Positions 34,881 through 44,876 are shown, counted from the stretch's first letter. The stretch: 64,000 bases of DNA from RUG705 sp934101175 (GCA_934101175.1 CAKOQC010000005.1:29026-93025), one strand, 5' to 3'. Notes: generated by a model from the letters alone, not told the origin. Made by a program: numbers and translations.

Positions 34881-37031
34881 ATGTTAAAATTAAAAAATAT
34901 AAGTAAATACTACAAAGATGGTACTAAAAAAAGATTGGTTTTAGACAATATTAATCTTGATTTTAGATGTAAAGAATTAGTTTTCATTTTGGGAAGTTCT
35001 GGAAGTGGAAAGTCTACATTGCTAAATATCATTGCTGGAAATTTAAAAAGTGATAGTGGAGATATTTATGTTGATTCAGAATGTATTACTAAATATAATG
35101 ATAAACACTTAAACTATTATCGTAATAAAACAATAGGATATATTTATCAAGATTATAATCTTCTTGATTATTTAGATGTTATTGACAATATAATGCTTGG
35201 CTATAGCAATGGATTAGATAAAGATTCTATAAAAACATTACTAAAACAATTAGATTTATATGAAAAAAGATATACCAAAGTATCAGTTTTATCTGGTGGA
35301 GAAAAACAAAGAGTAGCTATTGCTAGAGCACTAATAAATAATCCAGACATTATTTTAGCGGACGAGCCAACAGGAGCACTAGATTATTCCAATAGTATAA
35401 AAATAATGGATATTTTAAAAAGAATATCTAAAAATAAGTTAGTAATTATTGTAAGTCATGATAATAACTTAGCTAATAAATATGGAGATCGTTTACTTTA
35501 TTTACAAGATGGTAAAATGACCTACGAAATGTTGTCAGACGAAGGCAATTTCAAAAAAATAGCCAAAAGTAAAATAAAAAAAATTAATTTAATTAATCTT
35601 GCTTTAAAAAACATTATGATAAAAAAAGGAAGAACATTTTTAACTTCATTAGCAATTTCCTTAGGAATAGTTACTATGACTATTGTTATGTGTCTGTCCA
35701 ATAATTTTAATCAAGAAATAGTTAATCTTGAAAAAGATATAGTATCTGTCTTTCCTATAACAATTAGAAATAATACTTATTATGAAGAAATAAAAGAAGA
35801 AACATTAGGGAAATCAGATGATATTCTTATAAAAGATACCACCTTAAAAAGTCATCAAAATAAAATAAATCAAAATTATTTAAATTATTTAAATAATATC
35901 AAAGAAATTAATAGCATAGTATATAATTATGATATACTGATGCCATTTATTAGTGATAGTTACAAGATTATAAATAATACTCACATGAAACAAATACCTA
36001 GTAAAAAGTATATTAATGATAATTATGAAATCATTTATGGAAAAAATATCGAAAATGAAAATGAAATATTATTAGTATTAGATAAAGATAATGGCTTAGA
36101 TAAAGAAATTGTAGATTATTTTAACCTTAATAGTGAGAATAAACATCTCTTATATAAAGAATTAATTGGTAGAAAGGTAAAAGTTATACCAAATGATTTA
36201 TATTATTTACAAGATAACAATAATCTATATTATAATGATAACTATCAAAAAATGTTTGAAGAAAGCAATGTTGAACTAAAAATAGTTGGGATAATTAAAG
36301 AAAAAGAAGAAAATGTTAATAAAAGTTTTATTTATTACAGTAGTACGGTTACCAAGAAAATTATTGACATTAATTGTAATAGTAAGATAGTAAAATTAAT
36401 TTTAGAAAAAGACACTAATTATATTATGGAAAAAAATAATAAAGAAGACACATTGAGCTATTTAGGGTATAATAGTATTCCCAATCAAATTGACATATAT
36501 GTAGATACTATTAAAGATAAAGAAACTCTTATTAAAAAACTGGATGACTATAATAAAAATAATGACAAACTATTATATGAAGACATCATGTCTAGTACAA
36601 TAGATATTGTTAAAAATTTTGTAAATATCATTAGTGTAATTCTCTTAATTTTTACTATTGTATCAATCATAGTATCATTATTTATGGTTAGTATTTTAAC
36701 AAATATTAGAGTAGTGGAAAGAAAAAAAGAAATAGGAATACTACGTGGGTTAGGGGCTAGTAGAAAAGATATTCGTTTATTATTCAATACAGAAAATGTC
36801 ATGATTGGTATTATATCTTCAATAATAAGTATTATAATTGTTATATTATTAAAACCAACTATCAATAGTATTTTATATAAATTAGTTAAGATAGATAACA
36901 TGTTAGTAATTAATTATTATCTTGTAATAGCAATATGTATAATAAATATTATAATTATAAAGTTATCTGGAAGCATTCCTTCCATAAAGGCCAGTAGGTT
37001 AGGAATAACAAAGTGTATATATAACAAATAA
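34881..37031 (+). CDS. ABC transporter, ATP-binding domain fused to FtsX-type permease
   Basis: The single chain of about 716 residues holds an N-terminal ABC ATPase and a C-terminal FtsX/MacB-type permease. The ATPase has Walker A (GSSGSGKST), Q-loop, signature VLSGGEKQR and Walker B IILADEPTG. A transmembrane helix follows at about 255-278, then a large extracellular domain of about 300 residues, and three C-terminal helices (about 580-700) with the motif RVVERKKEIGILRGLGASRKD. Such fusions occur in antimicrobial-peptide resistance and lipoprotein-linked export systems. The start at 34881 has GGAG upstream; the frame is open to 34815 inside the repeat. No two-component genes are adjacent. 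Confidence 0.85.
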   Translation: MLKLKNISKYYKDGTKKRLVLDNINLDFRCKELVFILGSSGSGKSTLLNIIAGNLKSDSGDIYVDSECITKYNDKHLNYYRNKTIGYIYQDYNLLDYLDVIDNIMLGYSNGLDKDSIKTLLKQLDLYEKRYTKVSVLSGGEKQRVAIARALINNPDIILADEPTGALDYSNSIKIMDILKRISKNKLVIIVSHDNNLANKYGDRLLYLQDGKMTYEMLSDEGNFKKIAKSKIKKINLINLALKNIMIKKGRTFLTSLAISLGIVTMTIVMCLSNNFNQEIVNLEKDIVSVFPITIRNNTYYEEIKEETLGKSDDILIKDTTLKSHQNKINQNYLNYLNNIKEINSIVYNYDILMPFISDSYKIINNTHMKQIPSKKYINDNYEIIYGKNIENENEILLVLDKDNGLDKEIVDYFNLNSENKHLLYKELIGRKVKVIPNDLYYLQDNNNLYYNDNYQKMFEESNVELKIVGIIKEKEENVNKSFIYYSSTVTKKIIDINCNSKIVKLILEKDTNYIMEKNNKEDTLSYLGYNSIPNQIDIYVDTIKDKETLIKKLDDYNKNNDKLLYEDIMSSTIDIVKNFVNIISVILLIFTIVSIIVSLFMVSILTNIRVVERKKEIGILRGLGASRKDIRLLFNTENVMIGIISSIISIIIVILLKPTINSILYKLVKIDNMLVINYYLVIAICIINIIIIKLSGSIPSIKASRLGITKCIYNK

Positions 37032-37208
37032 AATATATATACATTGTTATATTCTTTATACATAATACTTGTTTACTAAGAATATTTATAATTTACTAAT
37101 AATTTCTAAAAGTTATTGATAAATTGTAAAAAAGTAACAAAAGGACATATAAAAGTCATGAAATCTGCGAGAAAATTGCATTTTTATCAAAAATATCAAG
37201 AAATATAC

Positions 37209-37366
37209 TTGACTATTAATAGATATTATTGTATTATTAAAATGTTCATGAATTTAAGTTTTGTCATGCGACAGAACTTATATTTATAGTTAAAAATGAA
37301 ACGCCTGGGTATGTGTATGATAAATACTAATAAAATCCTAGGATGACATAGGGAGGAGGAAATAAA
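37209..37366 (+). promoter_or_regulatory. promoter and leader of the str operon
   Basis: The promoter is TTGACT (37209-37214), 17 bases, TATTAT (37232-37237). The 5' leader of about 120 bases has a strong hairpin, AAGTTTTGTC-ATGC-GACAGAACTT (37256-37279), and a small palindrome ATCCTAGGAT near 37334. GGGAGGAGG precedes rpsL. The hairpin may mediate S7 or S12 autoregulation (inference). The upstream part, 37032-37208, is AT-rich with nothing else recognised. Confidence 0.6.
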
Positions 37367-37780
37367 ATGCCTACAGTAAATCAAATAATTAGAAAAGGTA
37401 GAGGAAACAAGAAGAGAAAAAGTAAATCACCAGCACTATTAGTTGGAGTTAATACTATTGAAAGAAAACAAACAAACCAAACTTCACCACAAAAAAGAGG
37501 TGTATGTACTAGGGTTGGAACAATGACTCCAAAGAAACCAAACTCTGCTTTAAGAAAATATGCGAGAGTTAGATTATCTAATGGAATGGAAGTTACATGT
37601 TATATTCCAGGAATTGGACATAACCTACAAGAACATAGTGTTGTTCTAATTAGAGGTGGCCGTGTTAAAGACTTAATCGGTGTTCGTTACCATATTATTC
37701 GTGGTACTATGGATACTGCTGGAGTTCAAGATCGTAAACAAGGACGTTCTAAATACGGTGCAAAAAGACCAAAAAACTAA
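37367..37780 (+). CDS. rpsL: 30S ribosomal protein S12
   Basis: S12 contributes to decoding accuracy in the small subunit. The 137-residue protein is complete: MPTVNQIIRKGR at the start, TPKKPNSALRK (the streptomycin-region loop with the usual Lys) and GVRYHIIRGTMDTAGV near the end. It heads the str cluster rpsL-rpsG-fusA-tuf. Strong GGGAGGAGG upstream. Confidence 0.98.
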   Translation: MPTVNQIIRKGRGNKKRKSKSPALLVGVNTIERKQTNQTSPQKRGVCTRVGTMTPKKPNSALRKYARVRLSNGMEVTCYIPGIGHNLQEHSVVLIRGGRVKDLIGVRYHIIRGTMDTAGVQDRKQGRSKYGAKRPKN

Positions 37781-37824
37781 AATAAATAATAAAATAAAAA
37801 TATAATCTTGAAGGGAGGATAATA

Positions 37825-38292
37825 ATGAGAAAAAGACAAGCTGTTAAAAGAGATGTACTACCAGATCCAATATACAAATCAAAAGTTGTTACAAAGCTTA
37901 TCAATCAAATTATGAATGATGGTAAAAAAGGAACAGCACAAAAAATTCTATATGGATCATTTGACATAATTAAAGAAAAAACTGGCGAAGAACCAATGGC
38001 AGTATTCGAAAAAGCAATGAATAATATTAAACCAGCTCTAGAAGTTAAATCAAGAAGAGTTGGTGGAGCTAACTATCAAGTTCCAGTAGAAGTAAAACCA
38101 GAAAGAGCTCAAGCATTAGCTTTCAGATGGTTAATAAATTACGCTAGACTTAGAAGCGGTCATAGTATGGCTGAAAATCTAGCTAATGAAATAATTGATG
38201 CATCAAATGGTATCGGTGCTTCAGTTAAGAAGAAAGATGATACTCACAAAATGGCAGAAGCTAATAAAGCATTTGCACATTATAAATGGTAG
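37825..38292 (+). CDS. rpsG: 30S ribosomal protein S7
   Basis: S7 nucleates assembly of the small-subunit head and often represses the str operon. The 155-residue protein is complete and typical (MRKRQAVKRDVLPDPIYKSKVVTKLINQIM at the N-terminus; MAEANKAFAHYKW at the end). It lies 44 bases after rpsL with GGGAGGAT upstream, and fusA starts 15 bases after it. Confidence 0.98.
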   Translation: MRKRQAVKRDVLPDPIYKSKVVTKLINQIMNDGKKGTAQKILYGSFDIIKEKTGEEPMAVFEKAMNNIKPALEVKSRRVGGANYQVPVEVKPERAQALAFRWLINYARLRSGHSMAENLANEIIDASNGIGASVKKKDDTHKMAEANKAFAHYKW

Positions 38293-38307
38293 AAAGGAAA
38301 AAACTTT

Positions 38308-40380
38308 ATGGCTCGTAAAATTAGTTTAGAGAATACAAGAAATATTGGAATTATGGCCCATATCGATGCTGGTAAAACAACTTGTACAGAGCGTGTTCTA
38401 TACCATACAGGTAAAATTCACAAAATAGGTGAAACTCATGATGGTGCAAGCCAAATGGACTGGATGGAACAAGAACAAGAAAGAGGAATTACCATAACAT
38501 CAGCAGCAACAACTGCATATTGGAAAAATCATAGATTCAATATTATCGATACTCCAGGACACGTAGATTTTACTATTGAAGTTCAAAGAAGTTTAAGAGT
38601 ACTAGATGGTGCTGTTTTACTACTAGACTCTCAAGCTGGTGTAGAACCACAAAGTGAAACTGTATGGAGACAAGCAAACGAATATAAAGTACCTAGAATT
38701 ATTTTCTCAAATAAAATGGATAAAATGGGTGCTGATTTCTATATGAGTTTAAATAGTGTAAAAGATAGACTTGGTGCTAAAAGTGCTGCTATCGAATTAC
38801 CTATAGGAGCTGAAAATGAATTCAGAGGAGTTATTAACTTAGTTACAATGACTGCTTTAGAATTTGATGGAAGCCAAGATGAAAATGCAAAAGAAATAGA
38901 TATTCCTGAGGATATGAAAGAAAAAGCCTTAGAATATAGAAATATCTTAATTGAAGCAGTTGCAGATTATGATGAAGAATTAATGATGACATACCTTGAT
39001 GGGGGAGAAATATCTGTAGAACTTTTAAAGAAAGCAATTAGAGAGGCTACACTAAAAGCTGAATTCTTCCCATTCATGTGTGGAACAGCTCTAGGAAATA
39101 TGGGTATTAAACCACTTCTTGATGCTGTAATTGATTACTTACCAAGTCCACTTGATGTTGCTTCAATTGAATGTACTGATGATAAAGGAAATGAAATATT
39201 AAGACATCCTTCAGATTCAGAACCATTCACAGCTTTAGCATTTAAGGTTATGACAGATCCTTTCGTTGGAAAACTTACATTCTTCAGAGTATATTCTGGT
39301 ACTTTAAAGAGTGGTTCATATGTAATGAATTCAACTAAAGGAGAAAAAGAAAGAGTTGGAAGAATCTTATTGATGCATGCTAATCACAGAGAAGAAATTG
39401 ATGAGGTTTATGCAGGAGATATTGCTGCAGCAGTTGGATTAAAGAATACTACTACTGCCGATACATTATGCGATGAAAAGAAAATTGCTATTCTAAAAGG
39501 TATGGAATTCCCAGAACCAGTTATATCACAAGCGGTAGAACCAAAATCAAAAGCAGACCAAGATAAGATGGGTATTGCTTTAGCTAAATTAGCTGAAGAA
39601 GATCCAACATTCAAAATGAAAACAGATCACGAAACAGGTCAAACAGTTATTTCTGGTATGGGAGAACTTCACCTAGATGTATTAATTGATAGAATGAGAA
39701 GAGAGTTCGGCGTTGAAGCAACAGTAGGTGCTCCACAAGTTGCATACCGTGAAACAATTACTCAAGCAGCTGATTGTGTTGGAAAACATATTAAACAATC
39801 AGGTGGTCGTGGACAATATGGACACGTTGAAATTAGATTTGAACCAAATCCTGAAAAAGGATATGAATTCGTTGATAAAATTGTTGGTGGTGTTGTTCCA
39901 CGTGAATACATCCCAGTAGTTGATAAAGGTTTACAAGAAGCAATGGCATCTGGTATTCTTGCTGGATATCCAATGGTAGATGTTAAAGCTACACTATTCT
40001 TTGGATCATATCATGATGTTGACTCATCAGAAATGGCATTCAAAATTGCAGCTTCATTAGCATTAAAAGAAGCTAAGACTAAATGTAAACCAGTACTACT
40101 TGAACCAATTATGAAAGTAGTAGTAGTAGCACCAGATGAATACACTGGTGGAGTAATTGGAGATATTACATCAAGAAGAGGAAAACCATTAGGACAAGAA
40201 TCAAGAGGAAATGCAATTGCTTTCACAGCAATGGTTCCACTTGCAGAAATGTTTGGTTATGCTACAAGTTTAAGATCTAATACTCAAGGAAGAGGAACAT
40301 TTACAATGACAATGGATCATTATGAAGAAGTTCCAAAATCAATCGCCGAAGAAATTATTAAGAAAAATGGCGGAAATTAA
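38308..40380 (+). CDS. fusA: translation elongation factor G
   Basis: EF-G is the GTPase that drives translocation. The 690-residue protein has G1 (AHIDAGKTT), switch regions, G3 (DTPGHVDF), G4 (NKMD), then domains II-V with SGMGELHLDV and GGVVPREYIPVV. Length and motifs are normal. AGAAAGGA lies before the ATG. Confidence 0.98.
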   Translation: MARKISLENTRNIGIMAHIDAGKTTCTERVLYHTGKIHKIGETHDGASQMDWMEQEQERGITITSAATTAYWKNHRFNIIDTPGHVDFTIEVQRSLRVLDGAVLLLDSQAGVEPQSETVWRQANEYKVPRIIFSNKMDKMGADFYMSLNSVKDRLGAKSAAIELPIGAENEFRGVINLVTMTALEFDGSQDENAKEIDIPEDMKEKALEYRNILIEAVADYDEELMMTYLDGGEISVELLKKAIREATLKAEFFPFMCGTALGNMGIKPLLDAVIDYLPSPLDVASIECTDDKGNEILRHPSDSEPFTALAFKVMTDPFVGKLTFFRVYSGTLKSGSYVMNSTKGEKERVGRILLMHANHREEIDEVYAGDIAAAVGLKNTTTADTLCDEKKIAILKGMEFPEPVISQAVEPKSKADQDKMGIALAKLAEEDPTFKMKTDHETGQTVISGMGELHLDVLIDRMRREFGVEATVGAPQVAYRETITQAADCVGKHIKQSGGRGQYGHVEIRFEPNPEKGYEFVDKIVGGVVPREYIPVVDKGLQEAMASGILAGYPMVDVKATLFFGSYHDVDSSEMAFKIAASLALKEAKTKCKPVLLEPIMKVVVVAPDEYTGGVIGDITSRRGKPLGQESRGNAIAFTAMVPLAEMFGYATSLRSNTQGRGTFTMTMDHYEEVPKSIAEEIIKKNGGN

Positions 40381-40389
40381 TAATAATAC

Positions 40390-40417
40390 TTGCAAAAATT
40401 TCAAAATTTGTTAAAAT
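40390..40417 (+). promoter_or_regulatory. possible separate tuf promoter
   Basis: TTGCAA (40390-40395), 16 bases, TAAAAT (40412-40417) lies between fusA and tuf. It would allow extra EF-Tu synthesis. Confidence 0.45.
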
Positions 40418-40453
40418 TATATATGTATACGAAAGAAAGAGAGGAAAATTAAA

Positions 40454-41638
40454 ATGGCAAAAGCAAAATTTGATCGTAGTAAACCACATGTTAATATTGG
40501 TACAATTGGCCACGTTGACCATGGTAAAACTACATTAACAGCTGCTATATCTGCACATTTAGCTGGAAAAAACGGAAATGAAAAAGTTGATTTCGCTAAT
40601 ATCGATAAAGCACCTGAAGAAAGAGAAAGAGGAATTACAATTAATACTGCTCACATTGAGTACAGTACAGAAAAAAGACACTATGCACACGTTGACTGTC
40701 CAGGACATGCTGACTATGTAAAGAACATGATTACTGGTGCAGCTCAAATGGATGGAGCAATCCTAGTTATTGCTGCTACTGATGGACCTATGGCTCAAAC
40801 AAGAGAACATATCTTACTTGCTCGTCAAGTTGGAGTTCCTAAAATGGTAGTATTCATGAACAAATGTGATATGGTTGATGATGAAGAATTACTAGATCTA
40901 GTAGAAATGGAAATTCGTGAATTATTAACTGAATATGGTTATGATGGAGATAATACTCCAATCATTAGAGGTTCTGCTCTTAAAGCTCTTGAAGGAGATC
41001 CAACATGGACTGCTAAGATTGATGAATTAATGGATGCAGTAGATACTTGGATTCCAACTCCTGAAAGAGATAATGATAAACCATTCTTAATGTCAATTGA
41101 AGATGTATTTACAATCACTGGTCGTGGAACAGTTGTTACTGGCCGTGTTGAAAGAGGACAATTAAAACTAAATGATGAAGTTGAAATCATTGGTTTAAAA
41201 CCTACAAAGAAAACAGTTGTAACTGGAATTGAAATGTTCAGAAAACAACTTGACTATGCTGAAGCTGGCGACAATGCAGGAGTTTTACTTCGTGGTATCG
41301 CTCGTGAAGAAGTTGAAAGAGGACAAGTGCTTGCTAAACCAGGAAGTGTTCATCCACATAAAAAATTCAAAGCACAAGTTTATGTACTTTCTAAAGAAGA
41401 AGGCGGAAGACATACTCCATTCTTTACAAACTACAGACCTCAATTCTATTTCAGAACTACAGATGTAACTGGAGTAATCACATTACCAGAAGGAACAGAA
41501 ATGGTTATGCCTGGAGATAATGTAACTATGACAGTTGAATTAATAGCTCCAATCGCTGTTGAAAACGGAACTAAGTTCTCAATCCGTGAAGGTGGAAGAA
41601 CAGTTGGTGCTGGATCTGTAACAGAAATTATTGAATAA
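40454..41638 (+). CDS. tuf: translation elongation factor Tu
   Basis: EF-Tu brings aminoacyl-tRNA to the ribosome. The 394-residue protein has G1 (GHVDHGKTT), the effector region RGITINTAHIEY, G3 (DCPGHADY), NKCD, then domains II and III ending GRTVGAGSVTEIIE. It is complete and closes the str operon. AGAGAGGA precedes the ATG. Confidence 0.98.
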   Translation: MAKAKFDRSKPHVNIGTIGHVDHGKTTLTAAISAHLAGKNGNEKVDFANIDKAPEERERGITINTAHIEYSTEKRHYAHVDCPGHADYVKNMITGAAQMDGAILVIAATDGPMAQTREHILLARQVGVPKMVVFMNKCDMVDDEELLDLVEMEIRELLTEYGYDGDNTPIIRGSALKALEGDPTWTAKIDELMDAVDTWIPTPERDNDKPFLMSIEDVFTITGRGTVVTGRVERGQLKLNDEVEIIGLKPTKKTVVTGIEMFRKQLDYAEAGDNAGVLLRGIAREEVERGQVLAKPGSVHPHKKFKAQVYVLSKEEGGRHTPFFTNYRPQFYFRTTDVTGVITLPEGTEMVMPGDNVTMTVELIAPIAVENGTKFSIREGGRTVGAGSVTEIIE

Positions 41639-41649
41639 TTAATAAAATG

Positions 41650-41682
41650 AAAACTATTAAGAGTTATCTTAGTAGTTTTTTA
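41650..41682 (+). terminator. terminator of the str operon
   Basis: AAAACTA and TAGTTTT with inner TAAG/CTTA form a stem followed by a T run directly after tuf. Confidence 0.75.
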
Positions 41683-41730
41683 ATGTCTATTATCTTTATT
41701 TTCTCTAAAAATTATGATATATTTAAATAG

Positions 41731-42399
41731 GTGATAAATATGATAGTTCAAATCTTAAGATATTTGAGCAGTGGTCTAATACTTATACCAATTATATGCT
41801 ATTTCTTAAATATATTAATTAACAAAAGCAAAAAGGTAAGTATTGATGATGGCTTTAACATTACTAAAGATATAATATCTGAATATGATACAATTAACAT
41901 CATAGAAAATACCAGTTCTATTAGTTATTACAATTTAAAAAGAAAAGTAATAAAGCTCAGTAGTTCTACATACTATGGAAACGACTTAGCACATATAAGC
42001 ATAGCACTTTTATCAGCTGGAATATCTATAATAGATAAACAAAAAAATAAATATATTGCTATTTTAAATAAAATTACCAATAATTTAAAATTATTATATA
42101 TATTTCCACTAGTAACAATAATAATAAATTTTATGACATATACTAAAGAAGATACAAAGATAGGAATAATTATAATTATTATTGGAGCAGTTATTACATA
42201 TATGTTAAATAACATAATAATTGAGTCAATAGAGTGGATTAATAAGAACTTTAAAAAAGTTAAAAATATTGAAAAAGTAAATAAAGACAAGATAATGACA
42301 TATCATAATAGCTTATTAAATTTAAATAATTTAATATTTATAGGAGAATTAGTATCAATAATTATGATGATAGCTATCTTCATGGATTTTAAAATATAG
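41731..42399 (+). CDS. YugP-like membrane protein lacking the HExxH zinc motif
   Basis: This 222-residue membrane protein aligns with the YugP family (putative neutral zinc metallopeptidases). The family pattern TGAEVAR...HYDPRTRTVRLSDSTY is matched here by DGFNITK...YYNLKRKVIKLSSSTY. Where YugP has VAAHEVGHAIQ, this protein has ALLSAGISI, so both zinc His and the catalytic Glu are gone. Four hydrophobic helices remain (about 8-28, 127-145, 150-170, 200-218). It is likely a pseudoenzyme. The start could be ATG at 41740; the frame begins with ATG at 41731 after AGGTGATAA-like sequence. Confidence 0.65.
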   Translation: MINMIVQILRYLSSGLILIPIICYFLNILINKSKKVSIDDGFNITKDIISEYDTINIIENTSSISYYNLKRKVIKLSSSTYYGNDLAHISIALLSAGISIIDKQKNKYIAILNKITNNLKLLYIFPLVTIIINFMTYTKEDTKIGIIIIIIGAVITYMLNNIIIESIEWINKNFKKVKNIEKVNKDKIMTYHNSLLNLNNLIFIGELVSIIMMIAIFMDFKI

Positions 42400-42426
42400 A
42401 AATTTCATTAATATTATAATTATCAT

Positions 42427-43107
42427 TTGCAAGAGATTAGAAAAACTATAAATATTAGAAATACTAAAAAATATTCTGAAATAAAAGCAGAAGAACTTAA
42501 AGATATGGGAATAAAAGATATTATTAATAAAACAACAGAACTGGAAAAAGCAACAGAAGAAAAAATTGAAGAAAATAATGTCAATAATGGAAACAGTAAT
42601 TCTTATGGCGGCGGTTCTGGATCATTAGAAAAATGTGATTATGTAAATAGTGCTTTAACAAATGAAGAAGCTGGAAAGAAAGTAGCCAGCTTAATGGGTG
42701 CGAGCGTAGGCACTGGAAAATATTGTGATAAATTAGCACCAGAATCAGTAGTAGCATTATCACCTGACGGTACATGCGTATATAAAGTAACATTTGCACA
42801 TAGAACGCAGTCTTGTGTTTATTACATAGGGGTAGAAACTGGAAATATCATAGGCAATCCTAGCTGCACATCAAAACTAGTAGAAGAGGGCGAGGCACAA
42901 TGTATTGTTATGGACTCAATGGGAATTACCAAACGTGAACAATCTGGTATAATCAAGAATATAGATGGTGGTAGTGAGTGGATATATGAAGTAGAAGATA
43001 TGTATGGAACACCGGACGAAGAAGGAAAACAATATGTTTATGAATATCATGTATCTAAATATACAGGACAAATTACTAGCAAAACAGCAATTAGAGAACT
43101 TCAATAG
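42427..43107 (+). CDS. PepSY-like domain ORF without standard start
   Basis: The frame encodes 226 residues from a TTG at 42427, but no ribosome site is visible; an ATG at 42505 is an alternative. It shows a helical N-terminus, an Asn/Gly-rich linker (about 50-66) and two modules that end YYIGVETGNIIG and YEYHVSKYTGQITS, the pattern of PepSY-type domains (inference). There are six Cys. It is in the same reading frame as the YugP-like gene, separated by stop codons at 42397 and 42409. It may be the detached C-terminal part of a larger ancestral protein, or a translationally coupled gene. Confidence 0.5.
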   Translation: MQEIRKTINIRNTKKYSEIKAEELKDMGIKDIINKTTELEKATEEKIEENNVNNGNSNSYGGGSGSLEKCDYVNSALTNEEAGKKVASLMGASVGTGKYCDKLAPESVVALSPDGTCVYKVTFAHRTQSCVYYIGVETGNIIGNPSCTSKLVEEGEAQCIVMDSMGITKREQSGIIKNIDGGSEWIYEVEDMYGTPDEEGKQYVYEYHVSKYTGQITSKTAIRELQ

Positions 43108-43180
43108 TATTAAATAAATTTAAAAGATAAATATTAATATTTTAATAAATAATAGCATAGTTTTTACTAGGTGATTAATA

Positions 43181-44329
43181 ATGAAAAAAATATTGATAAT
43201 TATCTTTTTATTTACTTTATTACCATTAACAAAAGTAAAAGGTGAAGAACTTAATTTAGCTGAAAATGCTAAAAGCGCTATTTTAATAGAAGCTTCAACT
43301 GGTGAAATTTTATATCAAAAAAATGCTAATGAAAAACTAGCACCAGCCTCTATGACAAAAATTATGTCTCTAATATTAATAATGGAAAACATAGAAAATG
43401 GTAATTTAAAATGGAATGATGTAGTAGTAGTATCTAAAAATGCTTCTTCAATGGGAGGTAGTCAAATATTTCTTGAAACAAATGAAATGATGACAGTCGA
43501 GGATTTAGTGAAAGGAATATGTATTGCTAGTGGAAATGATGCAACAGTGGCACTAGCTGAAAAAATCGCTGGAACAGAAAAAGCTTTTGTAAAATTAATG
43601 AATGATAAAGCAAAAAGCCTAGGATTAAAAAATACTAACTTTGTAAATGCTACAGGCCTAGATGCTGAAGGACATTATTCAACAGCATATGACATGTCAG
43701 TAATGGCACGTGAATTAGTAAGACATGAAAAAATTCTAGAATTCTCATCTATATATGAAGATTACTTAAGAAAAAATACTAGCAAAAGTTTTTGGCTTGT
43801 AAACACTAATCGATTGGTCAAATTTTATTCTTATATTGATGGCTTAAAAACAGGATACACAAAAAATGCTGGTTATTGTTTAACAGCTACTGGTCAAAAA
43901 AGAAATATGCGTCTAATCAGTGTAGTAATGGGAGAAGAGAGTAGTGACAAAAGGAGTACAGATACTTTGGCAATGTTGGATTATGGATTTAATATGTATA
44001 GTATCAATACAGTAGTAAGTAAGAAAAATAGTCTAGGTAATGTACCTGTAAATTTAGGTAAAAAAGAAAATGTAGACATAAAAGTAGTTAAAGATATTAA
44101 TATTCTAAACAATAGTCAAAAAGGAGAAAGAAATATAAATTATGAATTGATAACAAATAATATAACGGCACCAGTAAAAGTAGGAGATGTGGTTGGAAAA
44201 ATAAAAGTTTATGAAGATGGGAAATATATGTATACTGAAGACGTAACTGTGGCATTTGATGTTGATAAAGCGAGCATTTGGAAAATCTTAATAAGAAATA
44301 TTAAAGATATTATCACAATAAAAGTATAG
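43181..44329 (+). CDS. dacF: D-alanyl-D-alanine carboxypeptidase, DacF/PBP5 type
   Basis: This serine peptidase trims the terminal D-Ala of peptidoglycan stem peptides. The 382-residue protein has a signal peptide (ending KVKG), the active-site motif SMTK with Ser57 and Lys60, the SGN motif (IASGNDATVALAE), KTGYT, and a C-terminal PBP5-type beta domain followed by a terminal amphipathic helix that could anchor it to the membrane. Family members of this kind in Bacillus are used in vegetative wall or forespore cortex; the choice is not clear here. GGTGATTA precedes the ATG. Confidence 0.9.
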   Translation: MKKILIIIFLFTLLPLTKVKGEELNLAENAKSAILIEASTGEILYQKNANEKLAPASMTKIMSLILIMENIENGNLKWNDVVVVSKNASSMGGSQIFLETNEMMTVEDLVKGICIASGNDATVALAEKIAGTEKAFVKLMNDKAKSLGLKNTNFVNATGLDAEGHYSTAYDMSVMARELVRHEKILEFSSIYEDYLRKNTSKSFWLVNTNRLVKFYSYIDGLKTGYTKNAGYCLTATGQKRNMRLISVVMGEESSDKRSTDTLAMLDYGFNMYSINTVVSKKNSLGNVPVNLGKKENVDIKVVKDINILNNSQKGERNINYELITNNITAPVKVGDVVGKIKVYEDGKYMYTEDVTVAFDVDKASIWKILIRNIKDIITIKV

Positions 44330-44356
44330 AATATAGAAGATTCGAATCGCACAAAA

Positions 44357-44381
44357 AAACTCTTGTTATTAACAAGAGTTT
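44357..44381. terminator. bidirectional terminator
   Basis: AAACTCTTGTT-ATT-AACAAGAGTTT is a perfect hairpin with A/T tracts on both sides. It can end dacF (+) and the tRNA cluster (-). Confidence 0.82.
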
Positions 44382-44391
44382 AATTATCAAA

Positions 44392-44467
44392 TGGTGTCCC
44401 GTATGCGATTCGAACGCATGACCCTTTGATTAAAAGTCAAATGCTCTACCGGCTGAGCTAACGGAAC
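44392..44467 (-). tRNA. tRNA-Lys (TTT)
   Basis: The anticodon loop CTTTTAA gives TTT. The acceptor pairs are GTTCCGT/ACGGGAC with one G-T pair, and CCA is encoded. Last gene of a five-tRNA transcript. Confidence 0.95.
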
Positions 44468-44475
44468 ATATTAGT

Positions 44476-44550
44476 TGGTTGCCTCGGCTAGACTCGAACT
44501 AGCGAATGCCACAGTCAAAGTGTGGTGCCTTACCGCTTGGCTACGAGGCA
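44476..44550 (-). tRNA. tRNA-Gln (TTG)
   Basis: The anticodon stem CCACA/TGTGG encloses loop CTTTGAC, anticodon TTG. The acceptor is TGCCTCG/CGAGGCA; CCA is encoded. Confidence 0.95.
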
Positions 44551-44572
44551 ATAAACTTCTAACCAAAACAAG

Positions 44573-44656
44573 TGGTGGAGGGACATGGATTTGAACCATG
44601 GAACCCGAAAGAACAGATTTACAGTCTGCCGCGTTTGACCACTTCGCTATCCCTCC
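44573..44656 (-). tRNA. tRNA-Tyr (GTA)
   Basis: This is a class II tRNA with a long variable arm (84 bases). The anticodon loop CTGTAAA gives GTA. The acceptor is GGAGGGA/TCCCTCC; CCA is encoded. Confidence 0.95.
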
Positions 44657-44666
44657 AAAAAAAAGA

Positions 44667-44742
<76 letters not shown>

Positions 44743-44751
44743 AATAAATAA

Positions 44752-44828
44752 TGGTGGGCGATACAGGACTCGAACCTGTGACCCCCTGCTTGTAAGGCAG
44801 GTGCTCTAACCAACTGAGCTAATCGCCC
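44752..44828 (-). tRNA. tRNA-Val (TAC)
   Basis: The anticodon stem CCTGC/GCAGG encloses CTTACAA, anticodon TAC. The acceptor is GGGCGAT/ATCGCCC; CCA is encoded. First gene of the tRNA transcript. Confidence 0.95.
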
Positions 44829-44876
44829 ATTATTTATTGACAGAACAGATAAGATACTTCCGCACTGACATTTAAT

